A stretch of DNA of 33,498 nucleotides from an uncultured Clostridium sp. (GTDB lineage Bacteria; Bacillota; Clostridia; TANB77; CAG-508): the NCBI GenBank assembly GCA_900556865.1, contig USQS01000001.1, forward strand, positions 1-33,498, given 5' to 3'. The translations under genes and the position numbers were made by a program. Positions 33,492 to 33,498 of the stretch are shown piece after piece. A model generated the notes under the pieces. That model was not told the DNA's origin, did no database searches, and saw only the letters and a program-made list of their open reading frames with translations. Numbering within the stretch: position 1 is the first letter of the stretch; every line of letters starts with the position of its first letter.

Positions 33492-33498
33492 AAAAATA

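Overview
The window is the replication-origin region of a very AT-rich, low-GC Gram-positive bacterium, most likely an uncultured member of the Clostridia. Evidence is the divergent dnaA-dnaN / rpmH-rnpA-yidD-yidC-jag-mnmE-mnmG-rsmG-parA-parB arrangement typical of Firmicutes, a DUF4446 gene beside parB as often seen in clostridia, strong AGGAGG-type ribosome binding sites and sigma-A-like promoters. TGA is used as a normal stop (mnmE, the DUF4446 gene).

Layout. 1-444: T-rich non-coding DNA with two inverted DnaA boxes. 445-3299: dnaN and dnaA on the minus strand, separated by an origin unit with DnaA boxes, a G-rich step, six TAG trios and an AT-rich tract (a textbook DnaA-trio unwinding element). 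3300-3844: further DnaA boxes and the rpmH promoter. 3845-13666: plus-strand housekeeping block (ribosomal protein L34, RNase P protein, membrane insertion, tRNA modification, rRNA methylation, chromosome partition). 13781-14117: two tRNA-Ser genes (anticodons TGA and GCT), each with its own promoter, the first followed by a terminator. 14526-31080: a type IV secretion-like locus: three short VirB2/TrbC-like pilins, a PrgI-like protein, a TraC-like membrane protein, a VirB4 ATPase, a large VirB6/TrbL-like channel protein with a GNPPGG repeat, three single-pass proteins sharing an NTF2/VirB8-like repeat, a lysozyme plus NlpC/P60 wall hydrolase, and two secreted proteins each with one dockerin-like calcium loop. 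No relaxase, VirD4 coupling protein or integrase is visible, so conjugation is not the obvious role. 31115-33491: an ABC exporter pair.

The most striking observation is a recoding rule. Scanning every gene by eye I find only three in-frame CGG codons (6626, 14676, 16402). At each one the reading frame must move +1, so that C is skipped and GGA is read next (context NNN CGG A becomes NNN [C] GGA). The shift restores the conserved MnmE N-terminus, joins a signal peptide to the first pilin, and gives the PrgI-like protein its C-terminal tail, which then overlaps the next gene. CGT and CGA are used as ordinary arginine codons in the same genes. This suggests CGG is not decoded as arginine in this organism but acts as a +1 frameshift site (or CGGA is read as a four-base glycine codon). 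Because MnmE with MnmG modifies the wobble base of the tRNA that reads GGA, the mnmE site could also be an autoregulatory loop.
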